Source: Achromobacter sp. AONIH1 (GTDB lineage Bacteria; Pseudomonadota; Gammaproteobacteria; Burkholderiales; Burkholderiaceae_B). From it: 64,000 nt of DNA. Where the stretch lies: contig NZ_CP026124.1 in assembly GCF_002902905.1 (NCBI RefSeq), positions 4,154,001 to 4,218,000 of the forward strand, given 5' to 3'. Both the position numbers and the translations under genes were made by a program. Shown piece by piece: positions 50,781 to 60,189 of this stretch. The notes beneath the pieces were generated by a model, which saw only the letters and a program-made list of their open reading frames with translations, searched no databases and was not told the DNA's origin. Within the stretch, counting starts at the first letter, position 1; every line of letters begins with the position of its first letter.

Positions 50781-52031
50781 ATGGATATCGCGATTCTGGG
50801 CGGCGGCGTGGCGGGGTTGGCCACGGCCCTGGCGCTGGCGCGCCGGGGACATGAACCCCGCGTCTACGAGCGCCGCCCGGCGCCGGCCACGATGGGGGCG
50901 GGCGTGACGCTGTGGCCGAATGCCGGCTTCGTGCTGGCGGATCTGGAATTGCTGGACGAGGTGCTGGCGCTGGGCGGCACGCCCGCCGCCATGCATCGCT
51001 ACGACGCCCAGGGCAGGTCGCTGGGCGGCCTTGATATCGAGCCGCTGGATCGCCTGATGGGATATCCCACTTGCGCCATCCTGCGCACGGACCTGCAAGC
51101 GGTGCTGCTACGGCGGGCGCGCGAGGCGGGCGTGCCGGTGGCGTTCGGCCGCGAGGCCACGGCCATCGCCAACGATCCGGATGGCCGGGCCGTGGTGCAC
51201 TTCGCGGATGGCGGGCATGCGCGCCCGGACCTGATCATCGGCGCGGACGGACGCATGTCCTCGGTGGCGCGGGCCCATGTGGCGGGCGGCAACGCGCCGG
51301 TCTATCAAGGCTTCGTCAACTGGATCGGCGTGGCCGAAAGCTCGCGCGATCTGGTGGACGGCGCTGCCATCCACGACTACTGGGGGCACGGCGAGCGCGT
51401 CGGCATCGTGGCGCTGGGGCGGCGCAAGGTCTATTGGGCGGGCGCGCAGGCGCAGACGCTGGAGCAGGCGCGCGCGTCGGCGGCCGCCGCGCAGGACGGC
51501 GAGTGGCGCAAGGTGCGCCGCCTGTTCGAGAGCTGGCCCGATCCCATAGGCGCGGTCATCGATGCCACGCCGCCGCGGGCCCTGCGCCTGATCGCGGTGC
51601 ACGACCTGGAACCGCTGGCCCGCTGGCATCGCGGCAATGTGCTGCTGGTGGGCGACGCCGCGCACGCGCCGCTGCCCACGTCGGGACAGGGCGCCTGCCA
51701 GGCGCTGGAGGATGCCTGGCATCTGGCGCGCTGCCTGGAGGATCCGGCCATGGGTCCGGGCGCGGAACTGGAGCAGGCGCTGGAACGGTTCGGCGGATTG
51801 CGGCGGGAGAAAACCGAGGCCATCACGCGGCAGGCGCGGTACTTCGCGCGAGAGTTGTTCATCACGGACCCGCAGGCTTGCCGCGAGCGCGACGCGCGCG
51901 TGCGCGCTAGCGATCCGCTGCAAGGCGTGCATGCGTTGGCGCAAGGCTGGGGGCGGGGCCTGCCTTTGCCGGCGTTGGCGCTGGCCGAAGCCGGGGCGGC
52001 CACCGTTGCCGGCAGCGGCGCGGGACGGTAG
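50781..52031 (+). CDS. FAD-dependent monooxygenase (aromatic hydroxylase family)
   Basis: 416 aa from the ATG at 50781, 9 bp after GGGAG. The FAD motif MDIAILGGGVAGLATALALARRGHEPRVYERR starts the protein. The middle motif ADGRMSSVARAHV (DG type) and the late LVGDAAHAPLPTSGQGACQALEDAWHLARCL (GD type) complete the group A flavin monooxygenase pattern. It would hydroxylate an aromatic or similar ring with NAD(P)H and oxygen. Substrate not deducible. Probably activated by the divergent LysR. Convergent with nnrS. Confidence 0.92.
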   Translation: MDIAILGGGVAGLATALALARRGHEPRVYERRPAPATMGAGVTLWPNAGFVLADLELLDEVLALGGTPAAMHRYDAQGRSLGGLDIEPLDRLMGYPTCAILRTDLQAVLLRRAREAGVPVAFGREATAIANDPDGRAVVHFADGGHARPDLIIGADGRMSSVARAHVAGGNAPVYQGFVNWIGVAESSRDLVDGAAIHDYWGHGERVGIVALGRRKVYWAGAQAQTLEQARASAAAAQDGEWRKVRRLFESWPDPIGAVIDATPPRALRLIAVHDLEPLARWHRGNVLLVGDAAHAPLPTSGQGACQALEDAWHLARCLEDPAMGPGAELEQALERFGGLRREKTEAITRQARYFARELFITDPQACRERDARVRASDPLQGVHALAQGWGRGLPLPALALAEAGAATVAGSGAGR

Positions 52032-52116
52032 CGGTAACGTCGGCCACGAGTTGGCTGGGCGGCCGAGGGGAGTGAGGCCTGAATTGCGACGCGGGTAGCG
52101 GCGCGAACCCGCGCGC

Positions 52117-53373
52117 TCAACCGCGCGGCGCCACCACCGGCTTGATCCGCATCACCGGCGTCGCCTGGCCGCCCGCGTCCGCGCGCGGCCGGATCATCAT
52201 CGGGAAAAAACGCCACAAATACAGCGCCAGGGCCAGCGCCCAGGCCGTGGCCGAGGCGTGCAGCAAGCCCGTCACGGCGCTCGACGGCAGCAGCGCCGCC
52301 AGCCGCAGCAGCGCGGCCAGGATGATGAGCGCGTAGCTCAGCACCATGCTGCGGTCGGTCTGCAGCGGACGGCCCAGGTGGCCCAGCGCGGTGCGCGTGA
52401 CCATGCCCAGGATCATGACCGAAAAGCCGGCCACGCCGATCACGTGCGCGGGCCAGGCCACGCGCACGACCAGGCCGGCCAGTTGCGCCGCGCCGACGAG
52501 CAGCCCGATGCTCAGGCCCAGGTAGCCGGCGTACAGGATCCACAGCAGCGGCACGCGCCGCGCGGTCCAGGGTTTCCAGGCCAGCCACTGGACCAGCGCG
52601 ATCAGGCCGCTGGCGGCCAGCGCCAGCGCGGCGCCCTTGGGCGCGCCGGCCAGCAGCAGCACGATGGCGGCCACGCCGGCCGCGAGCTGCCAGTGGCCGC
52701 TCCGGGTATGCGGCGGAATGTCCAGGCCGGTCACGGCGCGCTTGGCGAAGAAGGGCAGCACGCGGCGCGCGATCAGCAGGGTCAGCACGGCCATGCTGAG
52801 CAGGCCGGCGTTGAAGTAGCGCATCAGGCCCAGGTAGTCGCCGGAGACGGCGGCCGTCAGGTACAGCAGATGGGCGGATGCCAGCGCGGCCAGCAGCAAG
52901 GGCACGCCGTAGTTGCGCTTGTTGCGCGTCAGCCAGACCGAGCGCCCCAGCGCCGCCGCGCCCCACAGGAAGAAGACCAGGTCGGCGATGCCCGCCAGCA
53001 GGAAGGCCGGACGGCCGGGAACCAGGTAGCCGGCGCGCGCGGCCAGCCACACCAGGCACAGCGCGGCCAGCGCGTTGCCGCGCAGCGGATTGCGGCCGGT
53101 CCAGTTGGCGCCGGCCGTGAGCAGGAAGCCCACGGCGATGGTGGCGACGAAGCCCCACAGCATCTCGTGCGCGTGCCAGGCCAGCCCGTTCAATTCGCCG
53201 CGCAGCAGCGAAGGCGCGTGGACCCAGAGCAGCACCGAGATCAAGGCCCAGGCACAGCCGGCAAGGTACAGCGGGCGGAAACCCATTTCGGTGAAGGCGC
53301 GCCATTGCGGGCGGGGCCGGGCGGGGGCTCGGACGGGTTCGTCGATGGAAAGCAGGCTGCTCATGGTGGACAT
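52117..53373 (-). CDS. nnrS: NnrS family haem/copper membrane protein
   Basis: 418 aa with about twelve helices. The early LNGLAWHAHEMLWGFVATIAVGFLLTAGANWTG, the central MRYFNAGLLSMAVLTLLIARRVLPFFAKRAV and the late VIGVAGFSVMILGMVTRTALGHLGRPL are NnrS signatures, with conserved histidines in HAHEM and ALGH. NnrS counters cell damage by nitric oxide during nitrate or nitrite respiration. It is divergent from the nar operon and has an NsrR-like box about 57 bp upstream, so nitric oxide probably induces it. Start could also be the ATG at 53364. Confidence 0.93.
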   Translation of the reverse strand: MSTMSSLLSIDEPVRAPARPRPQWRAFTEMGFRPLYLAGCAWALISVLLWVHAPSLLRGELNGLAWHAHEMLWGFVATIAVGFLLTAGANWTGRNPLRGNALAALCLVWLAARAGYLVPGRPAFLLAGIADLVFFLWGAAALGRSVWLTRNKRNYGVPLLLAALASAHLLYLTAAVSGDYLGLMRYFNAGLLSMAVLTLLIARRVLPFFAKRAVTGLDIPPHTRSGHWQLAAGVAAIVLLLAGAPKGAALALAASGLIALVQWLAWKPWTARRVPLLWILYAGYLGLSIGLLVGAAQLAGLVVRVAWPAHVIGVAGFSVMILGMVTRTALGHLGRPLQTDRSMVLSYALIILAALLRLAALLPSSAVTGLLHASATAWALALALYLWRFFPMMIRPRADAGGQATPVMRIKPVVAPRG

Positions 53374-53418
53374 GCGCCGTGTGGCGCCCTGTGCATGGAA
53401 CCGGCAGGGCCGGCTTTT

Positions 53419-53441
53419 AAGGTGTATTTCAAATGCATATT
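53419..53441. promoter_or_regulatory. NsrR-like nitric oxide repressor box upstream of nnrS
   Basis: Left arm AAGGTGTATTT (53419-53429), one spacer base, right arm AAATGCATATT (53431-53441). Compared with the known 11-1-11 NsrR site (AAGATGyATTT and AAATrCATCTT) only two of 22 arm positions differ. It lies between nnrS and narK1, close to the nnrS start. No nsrR gene is in the window. Confidence 0.75.
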
Positions 53442-53475
53442 AATGCTAGCCCACAAGCCATGCCAGCGCGCGGAT

Positions 53476-53489
53476 TTGATCTGGCGCAA
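53476..53489 (+). promoter_or_regulatory. ANR/FNR-like box upstream of narK1
   Basis: TTGATctggCGCAA matches the consensus at 8 of 10 positions and shares the flank CGCAAACCC with the box upstream of nrdD. With an activator centred near -41, transcription would start near 53524, which leaves a leader of about 105 bp before narK1. Confidence 0.55.
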
Positions 53490-53510
53490 ACCCGGCTTCC
53501 GGGCAGGGGG

Positions 53511-53520
53511 TGACTAGTCA
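53511..53520. promoter_or_regulatory. Palindrome TGACTAGTCA, copy 1 (narK1 promoter)
   Basis: A perfect 10-bp palindrome preceded by a G run, giving GGGGTGACTAGTCA. The identical 14 bases recur upstream of narG at 56314-56327. The repeat in front of two transcription units of the same operon suggests a specific regulator site; it could also overlap the narK1 -10 region. Confidence 0.5.
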
Positions 53521-53628
53521 CATCGGCGCGGCCGGATGGTCGGCCGGCGAATGGCGCGCGCGGCGGGGTATCCCTAGTCTGAGCGCATGTATTCGTCGGA
53601 TAGATCCGTCAGCAAAGCGAGAACGACC

Positions 53629-54894
53629 ATGACAGCATCACCCAGTCATACCCGGCCCGGCGCGCCCATGCGCGTGCTGGTCTCCAGCACCTTCGCCTTC
53701 ACCATCTGCTTCGCGGTATGGATGATCTTCGCGGTGCTGGGCATCCCCATCAAGCAGCAGCTCGGGCTGTCCGAGACGGAATTCGGCCTGCTGGCCGCCA
53801 TGCCGGTGCTGACCGGCTCGCTGGTGCGCGTGCCGCTGGGCATCTGGACCGACCGCTACGGCGGCCGTCCGGTGTTCTTCGTGCTGATGCTGCTGGCCGT
53901 GGTGCCGATCTGGCTGCTGTCCTATGCCACCGAGTATTGGCACTTCCTGGTGCTGGCGCTGTTCGTCGGCCTGACGGGCGGCTCGTTCTCGGTCGGCACG
54001 CCCTATGTGGCGCGCTGGTTTCCGCGCAACAAGCAGGGCCTGGCCATGGGCGTGTTCGGCGCCGGCAACTCCGGCTCGGCCATCACCAAGTTCGTGGCGC
54101 CGGCGCTGATCGCGGCCGCCGGCGGCGCCTGGGTCATCGTGCCGCAGGTATACGCGGTGGCGCTGCTGGTGACGGCGGTGCTGTTCTGGCTGTTTTCGTC
54201 GTCCGATCCGGCGCATCGCGTCACCGGCGGCGCCAGCCTGAAGGCACAGTTCGCCATGCTCAAGGATCCGCGCGTGTGGCGCTACTGCCAGTACTACTCG
54301 GTGGTGTTTGGCGGCTATGTGGCGCTGGCGCTGTGGATGACCAAGTACTACATCGGCGAATACGGCTTCGACATGAAGCTGGCGGCGCTGCTGGCGGCCT
54401 GCTTCTCGCTGCCCGGCGGCGTGCTGCGCGCGGTGGGCGGCTGGATTTCGGACCGCTACGGCGCCTACAAGACCACCTGGTGGGTGATGTGGGTGTGCTG
54501 GGTCGCGTTCTTCCTGCTCAGCTACCCGCAGACGCAGTTCACCATCATGACCGCCGCCGGTCCGCGCAGCTTCGAGATCGCGCTCGGTCCCATCCCCTTC
54601 ACCGTGCTGCTGTTCGTGGTCGGCATCGCCATGGCCGTCGGCAAGGCCTCGGTCTTCAAGTTCATCTCGGACGAGTTCGGCCAGAACATCGGCGCGGTGT
54701 CCGGCATCGTCGGCCTGGCCGGCGGCCTGGGCGGCTTCATCCTGCCCATCCTGTTCGGCGTGCTGCTGGACCTGACCGGCGTGCGCTCCAGCGCCTTCAT
54801 GCTGCTGTACGGCACGGTCTGCGTGTCGCTCATCTTCATGCACTTCAGTTTCCGGCCCGAAAGCGCGGCCATCGCCCGGCGCCAGCCGGCCTGA
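53629..54894 (+). CDS. narK1: NarK1-type nitrate transporter
   Basis: 421 aa from the ATG at 53629; an ATG at 53587 is possible, but the chosen one has the same GCGAGAAC leader as narK2. About 12 helices of the major facilitator superfamily. GIWTDRYGGRPVF is the MFS loop motif, and GVFGAGNSGSAITKFVAP and GIVGLAGGLGGFILP are the two glycine-rich nitrate signatures. Type I NarK proteins are thought to import nitrate with protons to start nitrate respiration. First gene of the nar operon. Confidence 0.93.
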   Translation: MTASPSHTRPGAPMRVLVSSTFAFTICFAVWMIFAVLGIPIKQQLGLSETEFGLLAAMPVLTGSLVRVPLGIWTDRYGGRPVFFVLMLLAVVPIWLLSYATEYWHFLVLALFVGLTGGSFSVGTPYVARWFPRNKQGLAMGVFGAGNSGSAITKFVAPALIAAAGGAWVIVPQVYAVALLVTAVLFWLFSSSDPAHRVTGGASLKAQFAMLKDPRVWRYCQYYSVVFGGYVALALWMTKYYIGEYGFDMKLAALLAACFSLPGGVLRAVGGWISDRYGAYKTTWWVMWVCWVAFFLLSYPQTQFTIMTAAGPRSFEIALGPIPFTVLLFVVGIAMAVGKASVFKFISDEFGQNIGAVSGIVGLAGGLGGFILPILFGVLLDLTGVRSSAFMLLYGTVCVSLIFMHFSFRPESAAIARRQPA

Positions 54895-54918
54895 TTCCTC
54901 CCTTCTAGCGAGAACCCT

Positions 54919-56304
54919 ATGTCCACTCATGTCCTGCAGCGCTGGGAGCCGGAGAATCCCGGCTTCTGGCAACAGACCGGCGCGCGCATCGCCAACCGCA
55001 ACCTGTGGATCTCCATCCCCGCGCTGATGCTGGCCTTCAGCATCTGGATGCTGTGGAGCGTGGTGGTGGTCAACCTGGACCGCGCCGGCTTCATGCTGTC
55101 CAAGAACCAGATGTTCTGGCTGACGGCGCTGCCCGCGCTGTCGGGCGCCACGCTGCGCATCTTCTATTCCTTCCTGGTGCCGGTGTTCGGCGGCCGCAAG
55201 TGGACCGCCATCTCGACGGCCTCGCTGCTGATCCCGGCGCTGGGCATGGGCTTCGCGCTGCGCGATCCGTCCACCTCCTATCCGACGCTGCTGATCCTGG
55301 CGCTGCTGTGCGGCCTGGGCGGCGGCAACTTCAGCTCCAGCATGGCCAACATCAGCTTCTTCTTTCCCAAGGAAAAGAAGGGGCTGGCCACCGGCCTGAA
55401 CGCCGGCATCGGCAACCTGGGCGTGTCGCTGGTGCAGTTCGCCGTGCCGGTGGCGATCTCGGCCGGCATGTTCGGCGCGCTGGGCGGCGACCCGCAGCAG
55501 GCCATGGTCAAGGGCGCGGCGACCAATATCTGGCTGCAGAACGCCGGCTTCATCTGGGTGCTGCCGATCGCGCTGGCCTCGCTGGCGGCCTGGTTCGGCA
55601 TGAACGACATCGCCGACGCGCGCGCGTCCTTCGCCGACCAGGCGGTGATCTTCAAGCGCAAGCACAACTGGCTGATGTGCTGGCTGTACGTGGGCACCTT
55701 CGGCTCCTTCATCGGTTTCTCGGCCGGTTTCGCCATGCTGACCAAGACGCTGTTCCCGCAGGTCGATCCCACCGCCTATGCCTTCCTGGGGCCGCTGGTG
55801 GGTTCGCTGACGCGGCCGCTGGGCGGCTGGGTGTCGGACAAGCTGGGCGGCGCGCGCGTCACGCTGTTCACCTTCGTCGGCATGATCGCGGCGGTGCTTG
55901 GCGTGATGATGTTCATGCCGGTGAACGGGCAGGGCGGCGACTTCAACGGCTTCCTGGCCATGTTCATCGTGCTGTTCGCGCTGACCGGCGTGGGCAACGG
56001 CTCGACCTTCCGCATGATCCCCGTGATCTTCCTGCGCGAGCGTACCCAGGCCGCCGAGGGCCGGGGCGAGGCCGGGCGCAAGCAGGCGCTGGCCGAGGCC
56101 GCCAAGGAATCGGCGGCGGTGCTGGGCTTCTCCGGCGCGATCGGCGCCTATGGCGGCTTCTTCATCCCGCGCAGCTTCGGCACCTCGCTGGAGCTGACCG
56201 GCGGCGCGCAGGCGGCGCTCTATTGCTTCATCGCCTTCTACGCCACCTGCGTGCTGATCACCTGGTGGCAGTACGCGCGCCGCAATGCGCCGGTGCCGTG
56301 CTGA
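54919..56304 (+). CDS. narK2: NarK2-type nitrate/nitrite antiporter
   Basis: 461 aa, GAGAA before the start. Signature segments are GGGNFSSSMANISFFFPKEKKGLATGLNAGIGNLGVSL and AIGAYGGFFIPRSFG, plus GGWVSDKLGGARVT. Type II NarK exchanges external nitrate for internal nitrite. In some relatives NarK1 and NarK2 are fused; here they are separate genes 24 bp apart. Confidence 0.93.
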   Translation: MSTHVLQRWEPENPGFWQQTGARIANRNLWISIPALMLAFSIWMLWSVVVVNLDRAGFMLSKNQMFWLTALPALSGATLRIFYSFLVPVFGGRKWTAISTASLLIPALGMGFALRDPSTSYPTLLILALLCGLGGGNFSSSMANISFFFPKEKKGLATGLNAGIGNLGVSLVQFAVPVAISAGMFGALGGDPQQAMVKGAATNIWLQNAGFIWVLPIALASLAAWFGMNDIADARASFADQAVIFKRKHNWLMCWLYVGTFGSFIGFSAGFAMLTKTLFPQVDPTAYAFLGPLVGSLTRPLGGWVSDKLGGARVTLFTFVGMIAAVLGVMMFMPVNGQGGDFNGFLAMFIVLFALTGVGNGSTFRMIPVIFLRERTQAAEGRGEAGRKQALAEAAKESAAVLGFSGAIGAYGGFFIPRSFGTSLELTGGAQAALYCFIAFYATCVLITWWQYARRNAPVPC

Positions 56305-56317
56305 GCAATGACCGGGG

Positions 56318-56327
56318 TGACTAGTCA
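56318..56327. promoter_or_regulatory. Palindrome TGACTAGTCA, copy 2 (narK2-narG gap)
   Basis: Second copy of the palindrome with the same GGGG in front, 13 bp after narK2 and 121 bp before narG. The 144-bp gap also holds cctaaagtgg and a GC-rich inverted repeat near 56415-56432 (gcgccggccgggccggcgc). It may mark an internal promoter of narGHJI. Confidence 0.5.
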
Positions 56328-56448
56328 TTCTGCCGTGCCCGACCTGTGCCTGCGGGCAATGGCGGGCGCGGCGCCCCGGGCCTAAAGTGGATTCGCAAGC
56401 AGAGCAAGCAGCATGCGCCGGCCGGGCCGGCGCTCTTGGAGAGCAACA

Positions 56449-59400
56449 ATGAGTCATTTTCTGGATCGCCTGAAGTTCATGTCCAGGGTGAAATCCACCT
56501 TCGCGGACGGGCACGGCGAGACGGTCAACGAGGACCGCCGCTGGGAGAACGCCTACCGCGCGCGCTGGCAGCACGACAAGGTCGTGCGCTCGACCCACGG
56601 CGTGAACTGCACCGGTTCCTGCTCGTGGAAGGTCTACGTCAAGAACGGCCTGATCACCTGGGAAACGCAGCAGACCGACTACCCGCGCACGCGCCCGGAC
56701 CTGCCCAACCACGAACCTCGCGGCTGTCCCAGAGGCGCGTCCTACAGCTGGTATGTCTATTCGGCTCAGCGCGTGAAGTACCCGATGATCCGAGGCCGCC
56801 TGATCGAGATGTGGCGCGAGGCCCGCAAGACCATGGACCCGATCGCGGCCTGGGAATGGATCAGCCAGGATCCGGTCCGCGCCAAGCGCTACAAGGCCGT
56901 GCGCGGCCTGGGCGGCTTCGTGCGCGCCGACTGGGACACGGCCACCGAGATCATCGCCGCCGCCAATGCCTACACCATCAAGAAGTTCGGCCCCGACCGC
57001 CTGATCGGCTTCTCGCCGATCCCGGCCATGTCCATGGTCAGCTACGCGGCCGGCGCGCGCTACCTGAGCCTGCTGGGCGGCGCCTGCCTGAGCTTCTACG
57101 ACTGGTACTGCGACCTGCCGCCGGCCAGCCCGCAGGTCTGGGGCGAACAGACCGACGTGCCGGAATCGGCCGACTGGTACAACTCCACCTACCTGATGGT
57201 CTGGGGCTCGAACGTGCCGCAGACCCGCACGCCCGACGCGCACTTCTACACCGAGGTCCGCTACAAGGGCACCAAGACCGTGGCCGTGTCCAGCGACTTC
57301 GGCGAAATGGTTAAGTTCGGCGACATCTGGCTGGCGCCCAAGCAGGGCACCGACGCCGCGCTGGCCATGGCCATGGGCCATGTGATCCTGAAGGAATTCC
57401 ACCTGTCCGGCGCCTCGGACTACTTCCGCGACTACGTGCGCCGCTACACCGACATGCCCATGCTGGTGCTGCTCAAGGAGCGCGACGGCCGCCATGTGCC
57501 CGACCACTTCCTGCGCGCCTCGCACCTGGACGGCGCGCTGGGCGAGCAGAACAATCCCGACTGGAAGACGCTGGTCTATGACGAGGACAGTGGCGATCTG
57601 GTCGCGCCCAACGGCAGCATCGGCTTCCGCTGGGGCGAGGGCGCGGTCAACGGCGGCGAGAAGGTCGGCCGCTGGAACCTGGAAGCGCGCGACGGCGGCA
57701 GCGGCCGCGACATCACGCCGCGCCTGTCCCTGATCGACCAGGCCGATGCGGTCGTGGGCGTGGGCTTCCCGTACTTCGGCGGCGAGCACGACGAGCTGCT
57801 GACGCGCAATGTGCCGGCGCGCCGCATCCGCCTGGCGGACGGCACGGACGCGCTGGTCGCCACCGTGTACGACCTGCAGATGGCCAATTACGGCCTGGAT
57901 CGCGGCCTGGGCGGCGGCAATGTCGCCACGTCCTATGACGACGACGTGCCCTACACCCCGGCCTGGCAGGAAAAGCACACCTCGGTGCCGCGCGCCCAGG
58001 TGATCCAGGTGGCGCGCGAGTTCGCGCAGAACGCGCACGACACCCAGGGCAAGTCCATGGTGATCGTCGGCGCCGGCCTGAACCACTGGTACCACATGGA
58101 CATGATCTACCGAGGCATCATCAACATGCTGATGATGTGCGGCTGCGTGGGCAAGAGCGGCGGCGGCTGGGCGCACTACGTGGGCCAGGAAAAGCTGCGG
58201 CCGCAGTTCGGCTGGGCGCCGCTGGCCTTCGCCTCGGACTGGGCGCGCCCGCCGCGCCAGATGAACGGCACCTCGTTCTTCTACGCCCACACCAGCCAGT
58301 GGCGTCACGAGAAGCTGAACGTGCAGGAAGTGCTGGGCCCCACCGCCGACCGCGGCAAGTACGGCGAACTCAGCATGATCGACCTGAACGCCCGCGCCGA
58401 GCGCATGGGCTGGCTGCCGTCGGCGCCGCAGCTGCGCACCAATCCGCTGGACCTGGTGGCCGAGGCCGAGGCCGCCGGCAAGGACCCGGTGGCGCACGCC
58501 GTCGAGGGCCTGAAGTCGGGCGCGCTGCAGATGGCCTGCGAGAACCCGGACGATCCGGCCAACTTCCCGCGCAATATGTTCGTGTGGCGCTCCAACATCC
58601 TGGGCTCCAGCGGCAAGGGCCACGAGTACTTCCTGAAGTACCTGCTGGGCACGCAGAACGCCGTGTTCGGCGACGAGGCCGACGCCATCAAGCCGGTCGA
58701 GGTCGCCTATGAGGACGACGCCGCCGAGGGCAAGCTGGACCTTCTGACGGTGCTGGACTTCCGCATGAGCACGACCTGCCTGTACGGCGACATCGTGCTG
58801 CCGACCGCCACCTGGTACGAAAAGGACGACCTGAACACGTCCGACATGCACCCGTTCATCCACCCGCTCAGCGAGGCGGTGCAGCCGCTGTGGGAAAGCA
58901 AGACGGACTGGGAGATCTACAAGCTGCTGGCCAAGCGCTTCAGCGAGATCGGCGGCCCCTACCTGGGCAAGCGCCGCGACCTGGTGCTGGCTCCCTTGAT
59001 GCACGACACGCCGGGAGAACTGGGCCAGCCCTTCGAGCCCAAGGACTGGAAGTTGGGCGAGTGCGACCTGGTGCCGGGCAAGACCGCTCCCAACATGGTC
59101 GTGGTCGAGCGCGACTACAACGACATCTACCGCAAGTTCACCTCCGTCGGCCCCTTGCTGGACAAGCTGGGCAACGGCGGCAAGGGCATCAACTGGAACA
59201 CCGAGCACGAAGTGCGCGAGCTGGCCGGCCTGAACGACAGCGTCAGCGAGCCGGGCGTGAGCCAAGGCCGTCCGCGCCTGGACACGGCCATCGACGCCGC
59301 CGAGATGATCCTGACCTTCGCGCCCGAGACCAACGGCCATGTGTCGGTCAAGGCCTGGGAGGCATTGAGCAAGATCACCGGCCGCGAGCACGCCCACCTG

Positions 59401-60189
59401 GCGATCGGCCGCGAGCATGACAAGATCCGCTTCCGCGATATCCAGGCGCAGCCGCGCAAGATCATCTCGGCGCCGACCTGGTCGGGCCTGGAAAGCGAGG
59501 AGGTCAGCTACAACGCCGGCTACACCAACGTGCATGAGCTGATCCCATGGCGCACCCTGACCGGCCGCCAGCAGTTCTACCAGGATCACCGCTGGATGCT
59601 GGACTTCGGCGAGGGCTTCTGCGTCTACAAGCCGGCCATCGACACCAAGACGGTGGCGCCCATGCTGGGCCGCTATCCGAACGGCGAGAAGGAGCTGGTG
59701 CTGAACTGGCTGACGCCGCACCAGAAGTGGGGCATCCACAGCACCTACTCGGACAACCTGCGCATGCTGACCTTGAGCCGGGGCGGTCCCCACGTGTGGA
59801 TCTCCGAGGCCGAGGCCAGGCAGGCCGGCCTGGTGGACAACGACTGGGTCGAGGTCTTCAACGTCAACGGCACGCTGACCGCGCGCGTGGTGGTGAGCCA
59901 GCGCGTGCCGGTGGGCATGTGCCTGATGTACCACGCCCAGGAAAAGATCGTGAACGTGCCGGGCGCCGAGACCAGCGGCAAGCGCGGCGGCATCCACAAC
60001 TCCGTCACCCGCACCGTGCTCAAGCCCACCCACATGATCGGCGGCTATGCGCAGCAGGCCTACGGCTTCAACTACTACGGCACCGTGGGCGCCAACCGCG
60101 ATGAATTCGTGGTGCTGCGCAAGATGAAGAAAGTGGACTGGCTTGAAGGCCCGTTGGTTGAAACGCAACAAGAAGAGAAGCAATCATGA
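56449..60189 (+). CDS. narG: Respiratory nitrate reductase alpha subunit
   Basis: 1246 aa from the ATG at 56449 (GGAG about 8 bp upstream). The FS0 [4Fe-4S] ligands H50, C54, C58 and C93 (HGVNCTGSC ... RGCPRGAS) agree with E. coli NarG. The molybdenum aspartate lies in WGSNVPQTRTPDAHF. No Tat signal, as expected for the cytoplasm-facing enzyme, though the SRVKSTFADGHG start resembles the usual vestigial leader. It binds bis-MGD molybdenum cofactor and reduces nitrate to nitrite. Overlaps narH by ATGA. Confidence 0.97.
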   Translation: MSHFLDRLKFMSRVKSTFADGHGETVNEDRRWENAYRARWQHDKVVRSTHGVNCTGSCSWKVYVKNGLITWETQQTDYPRTRPDLPNHEPRGCPRGASYSWYVYSAQRVKYPMIRGRLIEMWREARKTMDPIAAWEWISQDPVRAKRYKAVRGLGGFVRADWDTATEIIAAANAYTIKKFGPDRLIGFSPIPAMSMVSYAAGARYLSLLGGACLSFYDWYCDLPPASPQVWGEQTDVPESADWYNSTYLMVWGSNVPQTRTPDAHFYTEVRYKGTKTVAVSSDFGEMVKFGDIWLAPKQGTDAALAMAMGHVILKEFHLSGASDYFRDYVRRYTDMPMLVLLKERDGRHVPDHFLRASHLDGALGEQNNPDWKTLVYDEDSGDLVAPNGSIGFRWGEGAVNGGEKVGRWNLEARDGGSGRDITPRLSLIDQADAVVGVGFPYFGGEHDELLTRNVPARRIRLADGTDALVATVYDLQMANYGLDRGLGGGNVATSYDDDVPYTPAWQEKHTSVPRAQVIQVAREFAQNAHDTQGKSMVIVGAGLNHWYHMDMIYRGIINMLMMCGCVGKSGGGWAHYVGQEKLRPQFGWAPLAFASDWARPPRQMNGTSFFYAHTSQWRHEKLNVQEVLGPTADRGKYGELSMIDLNARAERMGWLPSAPQLRTNPLDLVAEAEAAGKDPVAHAVEGLKSGALQMACENPDDPANFPRNMFVWRSNILGSSGKGHEYFLKYLLGTQNAVFGDEADAIKPVEVAYEDDAAEGKLDLLTVLDFRMSTTCLYGDIVLPTATWYEKDDLNTSDMHPFIHPLSEAVQPLWESKTDWEIYKLLAKRFSEIGGPYLGKRRDLVLAPLMHDTPGELGQPFEPKDWKLGECDLVPGKTAPNMVVVERDYNDIYRKFTSVGPLLDKLGNGGKGINWNTEHEVRELAGLNDSVSEPGVSQGRPRLDTAIDAAEMILTFAPETNGHVSVKAWEALSKITGREHAHLAIGREHDKIRFRDIQAQPRKIISAPTWSGLESEEVSYNAGYTNVHELIPWRTLTGRQQFYQDHRWMLDFGEGFCVYKPAIDTKTVAPMLGRYPNGEKELVLNWLTPHQKWGIHSTYSDNLRMLTLSRGGPHVWISEAEARQAGLVDNDWVEVFNVNGTLTARVVVSQRVPVGMCLMYHAQEKIVNVPGAETSGKRGGIHNSVTRTVLKPTHMIGGYAQQAYGFNYYGTVGANRDEFVVLRKMKKVDWLEGPLVETQQEEKQS

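Noticed and set aside
53638..60183. A very long open frame on the minus strand opposite narK1-narK2-narG
   Set aside because: It is antisense to clearly conserved genes and results from GC-rich third positions; its product has no recognisable domain.
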